The notes beneath the pieces were generated by a model. The model had not been told where the DNA came from and did not search any database. It saw only the letters and a list, made by a program, of their open reading frames with translations. From Loxodes magnus (lineage: Eukaryota > Ciliophora > Karyorelictea > Loxodida > Loxodidae), in assembly GCA_946699065.1 (NCBI GenBank), contig CAMPDV010000318.1, positions 248,001-312,000 of the forward strand: a stretch of DNA of 64,000 nt. The letters run 5' to 3'. Below, in pieces: positions 33,684-45,599 of the stretch; position 1 is the stretch's first letter, and every line of letters starts with the position of its first letter. Both the position numbers and the translations under genes were made by a program.

Positions 33684-35470
33684 CAGATATAAGAATTGGA
33701 ATTTAATAACAATTGTTTTTCTTAAAGTTATTAGGCAAGTATAGAAAGGAAGTCTGATTTGTATATTAAGCTAAATAATGCAACAGATTATTTAAGAATT
33801 TAAGAAGAAATCACGTTTAATTGTGAGTAGGAAGCTCGAATTTGTATAAATAGACTAACTTGCTAAGTTCAATCTAAATAAATGAATTAAGTAAATGTGA
33901 CTCAAGAACTGCTGAAATGCATTAGCAACTCTAAGATCTGGAAATTTTTAATTAAATACTTGATTAAGAAAATTTGTATTTGCGAAGCAAACCTGAATAA
34001 TACTGCAGAAATTAAAATAGATGTAGTGATAAATAAGTTTAGTTAAACTAGATTATTCTACTAAGTTAGCTTTTTAGTATATGTTTTATTATATTTTACG
34101 TTTTTAATTATCCTATTAACATTCTTCTTAGTTGAACTTCTACTTTAAACCATTTGATAGAAATAGCCAATCACTAATCATGCTTTTATCTATGAAATTT
34201 TTTATTTTTCTAGCTTGTAAATCATGTTTCTTTATTTTGCTTAAGCCAGATATTAATTTTCTTCCTTGTTCGAATAAAAATTGGCCGATTAATAGTCAGA
34301 TTATTTTTATATGTTAGTAATTAATGATTAATATGAGAAGATAGGTAAGCTACTACTGATGAAGCATGCATTGCTTATACTTATTTTAAGCTTTTTATCT
34401 GTTAATTCATAATTTAATATCCACATTTTAGTTATACTATTTCATCTTCAATACTTCTACTTAGAAAGTTCTAAGATATTTTTAGAGTTTTGAAGTAGAA
34501 TTAATTATGATAATATCAGTTTGCTTCAAGCTTTTTTTAAAGAAGTTAGTTCTTTAAAGAGAAAATTTGTGAAATGCTTTATTATATTTAAGCATTTGAT
34601 TTCTTGACTCTTAATTACTGAGTTTTTATTCCCTTTTAGCAAGATTTTTGCTTCTTTTTTTATTTTAAAGAATTAAAAACATTTTTTTATTTCTTAACAC
34701 TATGAAGAAATAAAATCTGTATTTTAATATTTGATTTAAATCTAGAAATATTTATATCTTAAAACTACCTTAATCTATCTTTGTCGCAGATTAGTAAGAT
34801 TCATCATCAATTTTTCTTTTATCTTATCTCTCTAAAACTTAATGGCAACACCTAAACTGACTGAATTTTTTTAATCAGTTTACTTTTATTCTTGCTGATT
34901 GCTTATGTCCTCATAGTAATTTAATGACTTAGAAGAGTTTATTCAAATTTTCTTTCTTTCCTTAAAAATATTTCTTCTTGCTATTACTACCAAGATCTAA
35001 AGCTCTTAGAATGAACGATAGAATTTACTTCTATATTCCATTTCTCGAATCCTATAACTACATACTTAAACCTCTTTCTCAGCTATTAATCTTATTACTA
35101 ACTTGCTTTTTCTTGTACTTTATAGACTAAGGACTCTAGCTATAAACGCTATGAGTGCTTAAGGTATTAAAACTTTTGCTTGACTATTTCTTAGTAACTC
35201 ATAGTTATTATATAACTCTTCTTTATAGAATTCTTGAAGTATAAAAATTAGGTGAGAGTTTGTTTCAAACTTGAGTGTAAGAAAAATAAAAGATTTTTTC
35301 AACAAAAGGGAACAAAAGCAAGATAAGAAAAAGCTCTAAAGCTATCTTAAAAGCAAGCTTAGATTCAGAAAGCACTCTGAAAGTATCTACAAAAGAAACG
35401 CATATAGTCATGATTTAAGCTTATGAAAGAGTCGATAGAAATAGACTAAAGTAAAGTTATTAAGGATATA
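33684..35470 (+). CDS. Cys-containing, multi-pass membrane protein; spliced
   Basis: Exon 1 (to 34082) encodes a Cys-bearing part (NCEQEARICINRLTCQ, LLKCISNSKIW, KKICICEAN) ending in a hydrophobic stretch. A GT...AG segment of 49 nt at 34083-34131, with TATTAAC and TTCTTCTTAG near its 3' end, changes the frame. Reading resumes as NFYFKPFDRNSQSL and continues as a very hydrophobic chain with several possible membrane helices (LLILLLTCFFLYFI near 35090) and a basic tail (KGNKSKIRKSSKA). The start is not resolved. The end may be TGA 35272-35274 or later, where LINE-D begins on the other strand. Architecture resembles 45600-49543. Function unknown. Confidence 0.45.
34083..34131 (+). other. Candidate 49-nt spliceosomal intron
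   Basis: Begins GT, ends TTCTTCTTAG, has a branch-like TATTAAC 13 nt before the AG, and sits exactly between codons. Its removal joins two frames that each look coding on their own side only. Confidence 0.5.
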
Positions 35471-35559
35471 CTTGCCTTTATTTTTATTCATTCTAAAAAG
35501 TTTATTTCATGATAACGTCAACCAAAGCTTCTATATTAAATCCTGTCCCAACTCATTAT

Positions 35560-37160
35560 AACCTTTAAAGCTCTACTACAAGATATTAAAGTAGAGTCCC
35601 TATTTCTATAGCAATAATAATAATTAATATATATTTACTAAATTTTCATTTAGGTAATAAGTAAGTTTAGTATAATTCCTGATAAATTATCTTTCTCCAT
35701 ATCTGCTTTATCTTCCTCTTGATTATCATTGTAGCTTTCATAGCTTCCTTTTTCCATTATTTCTTATAAAAATTCTTTATTTTGTTAAATAGTTAAATTT
35801 CTTCTTCGAAGTAGTTCTTTATGGAAGCATTTTATTATAAAATCTATTTGTTTACCTATTTTCGGGTAGAGAAATTTTGATTAAAGTATCTTTAATTATA
35901 AGTCATAATTTGAGTAAATCATTAGTTTTTGGAATCTTTAAATTCTTCATTTAAATCTTTAGAGATTCACATTGTTCAATATGCTCGAAATTATCCAATT
36001 CTCCACAATTGCAAAATCCTGAATGCTTTATTTTATAATGTCTTTTCTTCAAATCATATTAAAAATAGTAACAGAAAGTTCTTAATTTTTATATTGAAAT
36101 TATTTCTCTTGCTTTGTCTTATTGAGTTTTGTATATGTATAATAAAGAAACTTTTCTGCATCCTTTTTAATTTCTCCAAAATAAAGGCTTGTTGTAGGTC
36201 TATCACTAATCTGTTTCACTGCATCTTGGTAGAATTTCTTTTAAATTAAAGTTTTAGAATCTTTGCTTTCATAAGTATTTTCTAAATTTGCTTAAAAGTA
36301 TTTGAGTAACTTCTACAGATTTTTAAAATAGTCTAAGTTATCACTCTTAGATCTATTAAAAAGAAAAGCAATATCCGAATCAGGTTGTAATTGAGTTTCT
36401 TATTTTATTTTGATATATAATTTTTGTATTTAATTGCAATGAAGTATTCAAATGGTAATCAATTTAGATCTTCGAAGCAAGATTCATTAGATATCTAGTT
36501 CGGACTTTGTAAGATCTATCTTGCTACTTTTCTTTAGCTTGTTTGAATATTATTTTTAATTCCTCGATGATAGCTCAAGAAATTACTTCTGAACCATATT
36601 CTACTTTTGGAAGAATAAATAATCGAAGAATATGCTTATAATTTGATGGTGCTCAATTTTTATATTTAGGTAGTTATAAAATAGCGCTATATATATTCTA
36701 TACTTTTGATAGATTTCATTTCAGTGAGATTTATAGTATTCATATTCATCAAATTTGTATCCCTAGTATGTTATATTATTATATTTTTAACCTATAGCTA
36801 TTCAAAGTAATCTTCAAGTTAGAATCATTTTAAATTTTATTTTTCTTTAAAAAGCAGATGTTTTCGGACTTTTCTACAGTGAAGATAATTTTGCTCGACT
36901 ATGAGTTTTACAAGTTGCTTAAATAAATGATTTCATGTTTATTTCATCTGAAATTAGAATTAAATCGTCCACCATAGCTATTGAAGTATAAGTTAGACCC
37001 CAATTTTAAAACCGTACTTTTTTGATAAGTTTCAATATTCTTATAACGATAACATAGAAGATAATAGCAAGAACTGATCCTTGTGAACTCTCTTATAAAA
37101 CTCCATTATTATATTAAAAAAATGGTTTCTAAGAAATAACAGAACTTTGAACAAAACATT
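35560..37160 (-). mobile_element. LINE-D, reverse strand, 5' truncated (RT to 3' end)
   Basis: Minus strand from about 37160: RT motif B (YNNGVLQESSQGSVLAI), motif C with MVDD instead of ADD, then LPKVEYGSEVISW (LPKAEYGGDLVPW in LINE-A), NESCFEDLNWLPF (NESCYIDLNWLPF) and the C-terminal finger CNCGELDNFEHIEQC. The Trp in LNWLP is TGA in both elements. The 3' end has a stem CTCTACT/AGTAGAG near 35563-35590 and a short (ATT)n run. Two or three frame changes occur. Same lineage as LINE-A but clearly diverged. Confidence 0.75.
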
Positions 37161-37205
37161 TAAACAGGAAAATTCTCTCAAAAATAAAAAAACGAAATAA
37201 TTACA

Positions 37206-38285
37206 ATGAGTGAAAGTGAGAAATATGATTGATATGACGAACATTAGCCACTTGGAAATCCAGAATTTAAAAAAATTCTGACACAAACTCAAATAGAAAT
37301 ATTATCTAAGTCATTAAAAGAGTTTATGTTTAAAAATAGATACCTCACTGATAAAGTAGAAAAATTAATAAAGACTTTGCTTGAGAAACAATATTAATCA
37401 TCATAAGAAATAGAAAGCAAACTGGAACAAAGAATTCTTTAAATTTAATAATAAATTAATGTAACGCCATTTTCGTTTTAACAGAATTAATCAAATCCTA
37501 TGGAAATAGAAAATGAAGCCTCAAATTAAAATAAACAGTAAATGTTTATTTAAAATAAGTAGTAAATTTAAATTAAATAAGTGTTACAGGAATAATAGTT
37601 TAAAAGAAGAATAAAATGCTACGTGTGCAATAAATAACACCAATGAAAATACTGCTACTAACTAAGCGAAATTTAAAGAAAGAATAAATAAGATATTTGT
37701 AGAAAACTATTTAGGATATATCCAACATAAAGTGGAAAAATTAAAAAAAAATCTTTAATTCAAATCTTAATCCTTGGATAAATAATTAGGAACGCTAAGT
37801 GCAAGACCAAAACTATTCTGAATATTAAAGGATGGTGCACTAATGAAGTGCTACACCGCCTAACTAAGCCTAGTAGGAATTCAAGACAAACTAATAGAAC
37901 AGCTGATAGAAAAGGTCAGATGGCTGACTACTAAGGTTTTAACAAAGCTTTTTAACTTTAACTTTTAAGAAACAAAAAGCCTAATTAAAGGAAATTCAAA
38001 ATTAAACCCTAATCAGCTAAATCAAAGAATTACATAACATAGAAAGTTGATCGGGAAAAAAATAAGTTTGGAAGGCTCAATTAAAAAAGACAATATTTAA
38101 TAAATCTTCAGGAAGCAATCATCAATTTCTCTTTCATAAAACAAAAGTAGAAAATAAAGGAACTGTTATAAAGGTAAGAGAACGCGAAATTACTCTTTTA
38201 AAATAAAGATAGCGTCAATAACTCAGAAAAGATAAGTAGAAGTTTTATAAATATCATTTCACATTTCTCAATCATTAAAGAGTGA
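37206..38285 (+). CDS. Uninterrupted ORF1-like zinc-knuckle protein
   Basis: ATG 37206 to TGA 38283-38285, 359 codons without a frame change. The N-terminal part is acidic then helical (KSLKEFMFKNRYLTDKVEKL), followed by a Gln-rich stretch. A knuckle CYVCNKQHQWKYC (37617-37655) has the spacing CX2CX3HX4C, one residue shorter than its relatives; its Trp is TGA and one Gln is TAA. After it the family pattern CRKLFRIYPTQSGKIKK is visible. The C-terminal half is very basic. Part of the SINE terminal motif (GCACTAATGAAGTGCTAC) is embedded near 37832. It starts back to back with truncated LINE-D. No endonuclease or RT follows. Confidence 0.65.
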
Positions 38286-38362
38286 ATAAAGAAAAGCAAA
38301 ACTTGAAAAAATCAAATAAAGAAATTAAATAATTAAAAAACCTTAAAAAAAAGAAAAAGAAG

Positions 38363-38414
38363 AAAGTCTAGTGAGTTAAAGTGTGTATTAGCTAATCAAA
38401 CTTTGCTAGACTTT
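38363..38414 (+). other. 3' stem-loop after the ORF1 gene
   Basis: AAAGTCTAG (38363-38371) pairs perfectly with CTAGACTTT (38406-38414). It follows the last coding sense by about 80 nt, the position taken by the 3' hairpins of LINE-A and LINE-D. Confidence 0.65.
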
Positions 38415-38499
38415 TATTATATTTTAATCTAAAGCTTATAAACTAGATTAATGCTTATTATCAATTAAACAGTATTAAATTGTATTTCTTAATAATTTA

Positions 38500-39480
38500 T
38501 TTAGGTAAAAAGATATTAAGAAGGATATCAACTTATTTAAGAAGACATTAATGAGAATATCAAAAATTAAAGTCTATTACAAAGAAATATTGTACAAATA
38601 TAAGAAATGTGCTAGTAGGTGTATATTAAAGTTGTCAAAATATCGAATTTTATTCCTTAAACTTCCAATAGATTTTACAATTCTTTTTACTTCCTAAACT
38701 AGAATATGGCTCAGAAGTTATTCCATGAGAAGTTATATGTCGCATCGTTAAAATAAAGAAAGATATACAAGTTAGTTAGAGTTTCTATATATCTTGATTC
38801 TTACAATAAGCTAGTACTTTTTATTTCTCTTCTTTAACACTTTCAAACGAAATTTTTTTTCTTAGATATGAGTAGCTAATTAGAATATATTAGAGTAGTG
38901 GATAACAAAGCTCTACTTCTGGCGTAAGTTTGGTATCTATTATTTACCAAATAGGGTATTTAATTATTTTCAAGTTCTTGAGATAGCAGCATTTGCTTAT
39001 ATAGCAGTTAATTGTTTTTAATTAAGGATTTGTATGACTTAGATAATCAAAAAATTATTCTGAGATAATTTAAATAAAGGAATATGATAGATCATTCAGA
39101 CTAAAGTGGGGTTTGAAGAAATCAACAGTAGTAATGAAATTTTAGTTAACTTGAATAAAAAAAATTATGGTGTTATACTTAGAAAATTTTAGATTTTAGG
39201 AGTGAGCAAGTTTCGCAATACCGTTTTCTAGAATCTCTAGAAAGTTTTATAAATATTTCAGTGAATTAAGAATCAATAACTATAATTAAAAGGTAATAAG
39301 CGTAAAAATTTATAAGTAGCTAAACTAGTTCTATGAATAAACTCTTAAAGATTAATAGAATTTATATTAGAAGATGTGTAGCTTAAAGCTGAATAATCTA
39401 TTTTCTCCTTTTATTTTGCCTTATACAATTGTCTATTTTGCTATAATGATTCTATCTAAGCTTAATATAAGTTTAAGGAT
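38500..39480 (+). mobile_element. LINE-E, C-terminal RT remnant
   Basis: Plus-strand blocks FFLLPKLEYGSEVIPWEVI (near 38672-38730) and an upstream YLGKK correspond to YLGVI and LFTLPKAEYGGDLVPW of LINE-A; the Trp after Pro is TGA here as in LINE-A and LINE-D. Later a NEIFFL segment matches the NESCF region weakly. Motifs A to C are absent and the frame changes more than once. A strongly decayed, truncated copy of the A/D lineage. Confidence 0.55.
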
Positions 39481-40324
39481 ATTTCATTAAGGATCGTTTA
39501 TTTAATATTGCCACTAACGATTTTTGTATATACTTATCTTAAATTTGATGATACTTGAAAAGAGAATCCTCATTACTATATAATCTCCATTAATGATTGC
39601 TAAGTTCTTGAAAGATAGACAATTACCATTTTGCTAATTTTTGATTTTTTCTTACGATTGTAGGTAAAATTCTCAAATTTGGCTAAAACTTTTGAAAAGA
39701 ATGTATTAAAAGCTTTTACTTCTCTCATTGAAGTAAACGAAAACATCAATTTATTGATTAATCAAGTTTGGATTAGCACTCCTTAAGAGCTACTTTTAGA
39801 TTTAAGTAGTTTATTTAATTACCATTCTCATACCAAGACTTTCACTCCACTTCTTCAATAATAATTTTTCCACTGAAAGCCTTTAAATATGTTTCTCTTA
39901 TCTTTAAACTAACTAATCTCTATCTTAATATTGAGCTAAGAGAATAAAGCATCTTTGACTTACTAGACTACAAGTAATAGTTCTATATTTTAGAGATAGT
40001 TAGCAAGTAAATTTAAATTAGTTACCTTATCTAATAGAACTAACTCCTTTGTTCTCTTAATTATCCCTTTTATATTATTCCTGCTAGAGTTCGATTTTTC
40101 TTGATTTGATTAAATACTATCTTGCTTAATATCAAATGGATAAGCAAAAATATAGAGCTTAGCTCTGAAAGGAAATGAGGGTATAAGATTTGGTATGATG
40201 TATTAAAAGGAAAGTCTGGGAAAGAAAAAAGAAAGCATAAACTCTCTTTTCTTCCAAACGCTTTTAATTTGAATTCAATCAGTTAGAATATATTTAAGAG
40301 TGCTTCAAGCAATTATTTATAAAT
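39481..40324. other. AT-rich stretch, no recognised gene
   Basis: The frame of the kelch-type gene at 40325 stays readable upstream to about 40200 (EYIQECFKQLF), so that gene may start earlier. Otherwise nothing recognisable. Confidence 0.4.
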
Positions 40325-41311
40325 ATGCAAACGAAGAAGGAAAACCTACTCGTTAAGTTATTATTTTTGAGATAAATTATTAGGAAATCTAAAAATTAAG
40401 CAAGAATTAGGATGTTTGGTAAGTTTGGAATTGGTGTATTGAAATACGAAGTATGCTCAAACTTAAAGTGGTTGACATAGTACTATAAGATTTCTACTGC
40501 TAAAAAGGATTCAAACAGCAAAGTGACATTTTGGATCAATAAGGGTATATTGGATTAATACCAAATCAATTCTGATGGTCATGATTCTAATTTTTCTTAG
40601 GTAGAGTAGATATTTGAAGAAACTTTGCTTATATCTGGGGGAGAATAACTAAACTAAAATAGATTTATTATTCACTAAAATCCCTTCTGCCAATAATTTA
40701 AGATGAAGAGCTAGCGATTTGAGCACAAAACGAGTTTTGATAAAAAGAATTTGATATGGATAGTATCAGGACGAACCTTACAAAAGTAAAAATTGATTGA
40801 TGTAGCTGAATGCGAAATGTTCAACTTAAGCAAAAAATAATTCAAAAATATCAAACCAATAAAAACTCCTGTTAGCATCTTTGGATGTCATCAAACTGAC
40901 TCTTAATTATTTACCTTTGGAGGGTGAAATTATGAAAACATTTCTTATTAGGATAAAATTCAAATCTACGATATTAAAAAAAATATCTGAGGATACTGTC
41001 TTTGTCCTATGATTAAATAAGCAAAAACATAGGCTATTTATATCCCGCGAGTCAAGTCCTTTTTCGCATATAAAAATGGAAGTGACATTGACAATTAGAT
41101 TTTTGACATGAAGACTATCACTATTTGAGGAGAAAAATATCCTCAAGCCAGCATTAGTTATACTTAGCCCATATTAAGCAGAAATTGTATTTATCAATTT
41201 GATTACAATACAAATTTATTCAGCTATGACTTATAAAAAGGAAAGTGGAAAAAGATGCTATGAACAATAGGGAGCTTAAACTTTATGTCTAAAATTTAGA
41301 AATTAATTTGA
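40325..41311 (+). CDS. Kelch-type beta-propeller protein
   Basis: One frame from ATG 40325 to TGA 41309-41311, about 328 codons, though an upstream start is possible. Blade-like units include LLISGGEQLNQ, LIWIVSGRTL, LFTFGGWNYENISYQDKIQI and SRNCIYQFDYNTNLFSYDL followed by KGKWKKM. The glycine pair followed by a hydrophobic strand, a Tyr and a later Trp is the kelch pattern. Several Trp are TGA (FGGWN, NIWGYC). A TGA at 41261 lies near the end and could be the real stop. No RING is seen upstream, unlike the gene at 23314. Confidence 0.6.
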
Positions 41312-43079
41312 AGCTAAATTTTATAAGTTTATACCCATTAAAATCAATATCATATATAAAGCCAAATTTAAAATGGTTAATACACCATCTTCGTACTTAA
41401 ATTAGATTAATCTTCTCTTAAGTTTAGGATTCTATTTTTAGTTCAATAAGGAAGCTATTTTCTTAAATAGGTTAATCCTAGCTTCTATAGCATTGTCTTA
41501 GTTTATAAGCATTAATAATAAAAACAGACAAAGAGGTTTCATCAGTTAAAGTCAGTGTTATATACAGCCATGGATATCTTAGTTTACTAGCCTTTATTTA
41601 TTAAGATCTATTATCTGCATTGCTTAAAAGTAAAGCCTATTTAGTAAAGCTTTATAATTAAAGATGTGTCTTATAACTAAAACTTCCCTAAATTTTAGAT
41701 ATTGTTAGAGTTCTTAAATCACCTAGATATCTTAATTATTTCCTTTTTCTATAGTTAAATAGCTGGATAAATAAGCATCGATAAATATAATTAAATAGTA
41801 CTCATATTATAATGAGAGGAAGTAACTAATATCCAAATGTTCTAAGAAGGGTATATCTCAAAGATTGAATACAATTAAGAGAAAGTTATAATAAACTGCT
41901 AGAAATGAAATAAACCTATAAGTAGTTAATAAAGAAATCTCAGACCCAGATTTTAAAATATCAACTATAATGTAATATATTAACTTTATAAGTAGGAGAT
42001 ATGTAGTTAGTTATTTATGTAGATTTAAGAATTTTTACTATGTTGTTAGAATAGTGTTTAGAAATCAATGTATCTGATTAATAAAAATACTATATTAGGC
42101 ATACCTTGAAATTCCATAGATTTGTAATTTTATACGAATACTCTATCAATTGTTTCTCAAATTCTACCATAAGAGTTGTAAAAGTAATTTCGATTTAAAC
42201 AACTAAGATTATTTATTCACTTAGATTTTTCTATTTTATGAAATAATAAAAAGCATGTTTCAAATATTTTTAAGTAGTTTGTAAATTAATTTTAAATAGC
42301 AAAAGCTTTTACTTTTTTCCCCCAAAAGATTACTTTAGTTTAAAATAATTTGATTTAATCTAAGGAATGATTTAAATATTTGCCATGTAAGTGTTGCTAA
42401 TTTAAAAGCTTCTATGATATTTAATGTCTTATATCTATGATTTTGATCAAATCATTTTCTTTGGTCGTGTTTGTTAATATCTTTTAATTCCTTGTCAGTT
42501 TTGATTATTCTAATAATTATACTTTAAGGTTTAAAATATTTTAGTTATTAACCAAACAACCAACACTATCTAACTCGCTAAAGTTTTTTTAATCTTTGTA
42601 ATTTATTATTTTGTGATATAGAGGAAGAAAGATCACTAAGTCTATTTTTAAGTATTACTATAACATGCTATATTCATACCAAGTAGCATCTATTGTATAG
42701 TTTTTGGAGTTAAGCATTTCCTTTTTAAATAAAACTGATTTCTTTCTTTATTTCACAGCATCAAAATAAACATATCTCTAATTATCCTTTTTATACTCTA
42801 TATGATCAAGGCATGTTTTGAAATTCTAAGTTCCAAAGTTGAATCATTTACGAGTCTAAATTAAAAGGAAATTTAGAATCAGCAAACTTAAATTAAGGCT
42901 TGTTAACCTTGGTTTCTATATTAAAGTCCATTAGTGTATTAAACATTTTTAACTTATGAATACCAAATATTAAATATCAGAAGTCTGAGGAGTAATAATA
43001 GTTTGATCTGCTTTTTGTTAGTTTTAGAATCTTAATAGATGTAAACTTAATTTGCATGAAGACAAAAAATTAAAGGAAT
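41312..43079. other. AT-rich region, coding status unclear
   Basis: Several frames give plausible but mutually exclusive readings, which is expected when stops are sense. I cannot support a gene. It may hold the 5' part of the gene that ends at 44659. Confidence 0.35.
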
Positions 43080-44659
43080 AAAAACTAACTTTTTTACAGC
43101 TTAAGTTAGCAGAACGCATTAAGGATAATAGATAATCAAAACGCTTATCTTATTTATTTAAATATCTTCTCAGAACTAAGAGTCTTTAAGTCTGAGATTG
43201 CAAGTATCTTGATGTATACATAAGTTAATTTAAAGCTCTTAAATTAATAAATCTATTATATTCAGCATTGCTAATGAGCTTTAGACTAATTTGGTAATTC
43301 ATTATCTGACTATCAAGTTAAAAAAAAAACTAGATTAGAAGAAGGCAGAAGATTGAGCAAAATGATGCTAGGATGAATATTTGTGCAACTTATACAATCT
43401 GACTCTTTCTGATTTGAGCTATAATAAGTGATTGGTATAAAGCTAAAATCTTAAAGGAATATAAGATTTTAGCTAAAAGTTCGCTTCAATAAAGAGAAGC
43501 TTTTTTGAAATAACTTTTTAAAAGATAAGCAGAAAGTATTGATTCTTAAAAGTTCTGCATTATGATCCAACTTAAACGAGAAAAGTCATTAAAGAGCAAA
43601 ACATTTAAGTAATTTTACATTCTACAAGTTTTTTTAAACAGATCTATACTTTTACAATAAGCTTTGCTATAAAAATTAAAATTGAAGCTGTAGAAAAAAT
43701 CAAAATATCTATATTTAAGAACCCGAGATAAATGTATGCTTTAAATAAAGATCTTTAAGGATAATAACGTGATATATAATCTTTAAGCTAACTTTGATCT
43801 TAAATATAGCTTAATAATAAAGCGATTATTAGTCTCTTAGTATAAAAATAATTTTATTCAGAGCTTCATTTATTTAAGTTTTCCTATTGATGCTATTATC
43901 TACATTAGATTTTCTCTAAGAGTAGTTACAAAAAAAAATCACACTGAATGTAAAAGCTTTATTTCTAATATTTTTATAGAGTATAAATAAAGATTCTGAG
44001 CTAATATAAATAAATAGTTTAGTTCCTTAGCTTTAGAAAATGAATCAGTAATATATTAGCTTTCAATTATCTAAAATTGAATTATTCAATCAAGTTTTAT
44101 GTTCTATGAACAAATAAAATAATTTAAATTGCTGTAAACTTCTAAGGCATATTTTTCCCTAAGTATTTTTACTTTTTAAAAAGAAATTTTGTAAATTAAA
44201 AAATCTTTGGAGTTGAATAGAGTATTGCGAGTTGTAATAGGCGCATTATTTTTGTCTGGAGTAATGATTATCATAAAAGACGGCTAAATTCTCTCAAAAT
44301 AAAAATTAAAGACATTTTTTATTAAATAGTAAAAATATTAATACAAAAAGTTATTTTTAAAGCTTATGCTATTAATTATTCCAACATTCTTTCTCAAAGA
44401 TAACTAGATTTTTTCTGATTTTTTTACTTTTAAAAAAATTTAAAGTGAATTACTGTTTTATCTTTCAAAGGCTAAAGAAAATGTCATATACATTTTTTCT
44501 TTTCGCCTTATATTTAAATCTGTTTTATTTATTGAAGATTTTAAAATGGACTTAATTATTGAACAAGGAAAGATAATTCAAGTTCTATTATTTCTGTTTC
44601 TGACTCAAAAATTGTTGAAAACTATTGCCTATCTTTTACAAATGTCACAGAGTGAGTGA
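43080..44659 (+). CDS. Large host protein, unrecognised
   Basis: Two frames carry strong coding sense. Up to about 43775: DQKKAEDWAKWCQDEYLCNL and LSDLSYNKW. From 43781 to TGA 44657-44659: a 290-residue stretch including SLELNRVLRVVIGALFLSG, IIIKDGQILSKQKL and AKENVIYIFSFRLI. The frame change near 43775 could be an intron or an indel. The upstream part (43190-43260) looks leucine-rich. No known domain is recognised. Base composition is uniform with other host genes here, and no repeat copy was found elsewhere in the window. Confidence 0.45.
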
Positions 44660-44689
44660 TATTTATTCTGAGTTCTTTTGATTTTTATC

Positions 44690-45580
44690 GTATGCAAATA
44701 CATACTTAAAAGTTTGGCGCTCTTCGAGATATTTCAACCTCTTTCCTGCCAGCCTCTATATTGCTCTAGAAGCTTAATATAAAAGTCTTAAAATCTCTAC
44801 AACTTTTCTACTTGCCATGCATGTTGTCCTTTAATTCTTCTTTCACATAGATGCTACATATCTTTTACTTGTAAATTTCCCCGAATTTGTTACAGTATAA
44901 TCTTTCTCTTTCTCTTGATAGCTTTATTTGTTATTGTTTCTTCCTTTTGTTCTCCGGCTAATTCTAATAGCTTCAATATTCTTATTTGAAATTGAGAAAT
45001 TTCTAGCATCTTTTCCACAGATGCTTTTGAGAGTTATAATAGTAACATCTTTTCGATTGTTGTTTAGGTTTAAATCTTGAGTTATTTTTCTCTTCAATTA
45101 TCATCGGATCATTCCTTTATTCTTCCAATTCCATTTAAAGTTGCAATTTGTACTGATTTTCTTCAATTTTTTCTAATTTGCTGATCAGTTCTTTCTGCTT
45201 CCATTGCTAATTTTGAGATTAACTGCTCTAGTCTTGCAATATATTTCAAAATGCTTTAGGTCTCTTTTTTAGGTAATGAGTCTCGATTCTATTTCCTCTG
45301 CAAGTTAAGTTTTTCCATTAACTTCTTATTGTCTTTCTTCAACTTTTTGACCTCTTCTTGGAGGTCTAGTACCACTTTAATCAGCTAATCATAGCTTATT
45401 TACTAAAATGTGGTGAGACTCGAGACTTCCGAGTGCATAATATTCTTAGTCTATTTCCTAGGCTTTTCTTCAGAGATGGGAGACTTATCCTGATATTTAA
45501 CCTTTTTGTTACCCTTTTCTTGATCCTAGCCTTTCTAGAATGTTGTTAACTCCTACTTTTAATAGCCTTTTTAAAAATTC
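44690..45580 (-). pseudogene. ORF1-like zinc-knuckle gene, reverse strand
   Basis: Minus-strand reading begins near 45575 with a Lys/Ser-rich segment, then a clear coiled coil (VLDLQEEVKKLKKDNKKL), then EAERTDQQI and LEEQRNDPMIIEE. A knuckle follows near 45055-45010, CYYYNSQKHLWKRC, with the second Cys changed to Tyr. The post-knuckle family region includes CNKFGEIYKQ. One frame change lies inside the coiled coil. The stretch EAERT...MELREQRNIPMIIEE at 60910-61030 is a sister copy. Closest to the element at 32050-33440. Confidence 0.6.
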
Positions 45581-45599
45581 AGAGACAATAAGACTAGAA

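Noticed and set aside
40907-41146. Minus-strand frame of 79 codons
   Set aside because: Shadow of the kelch-type gene.
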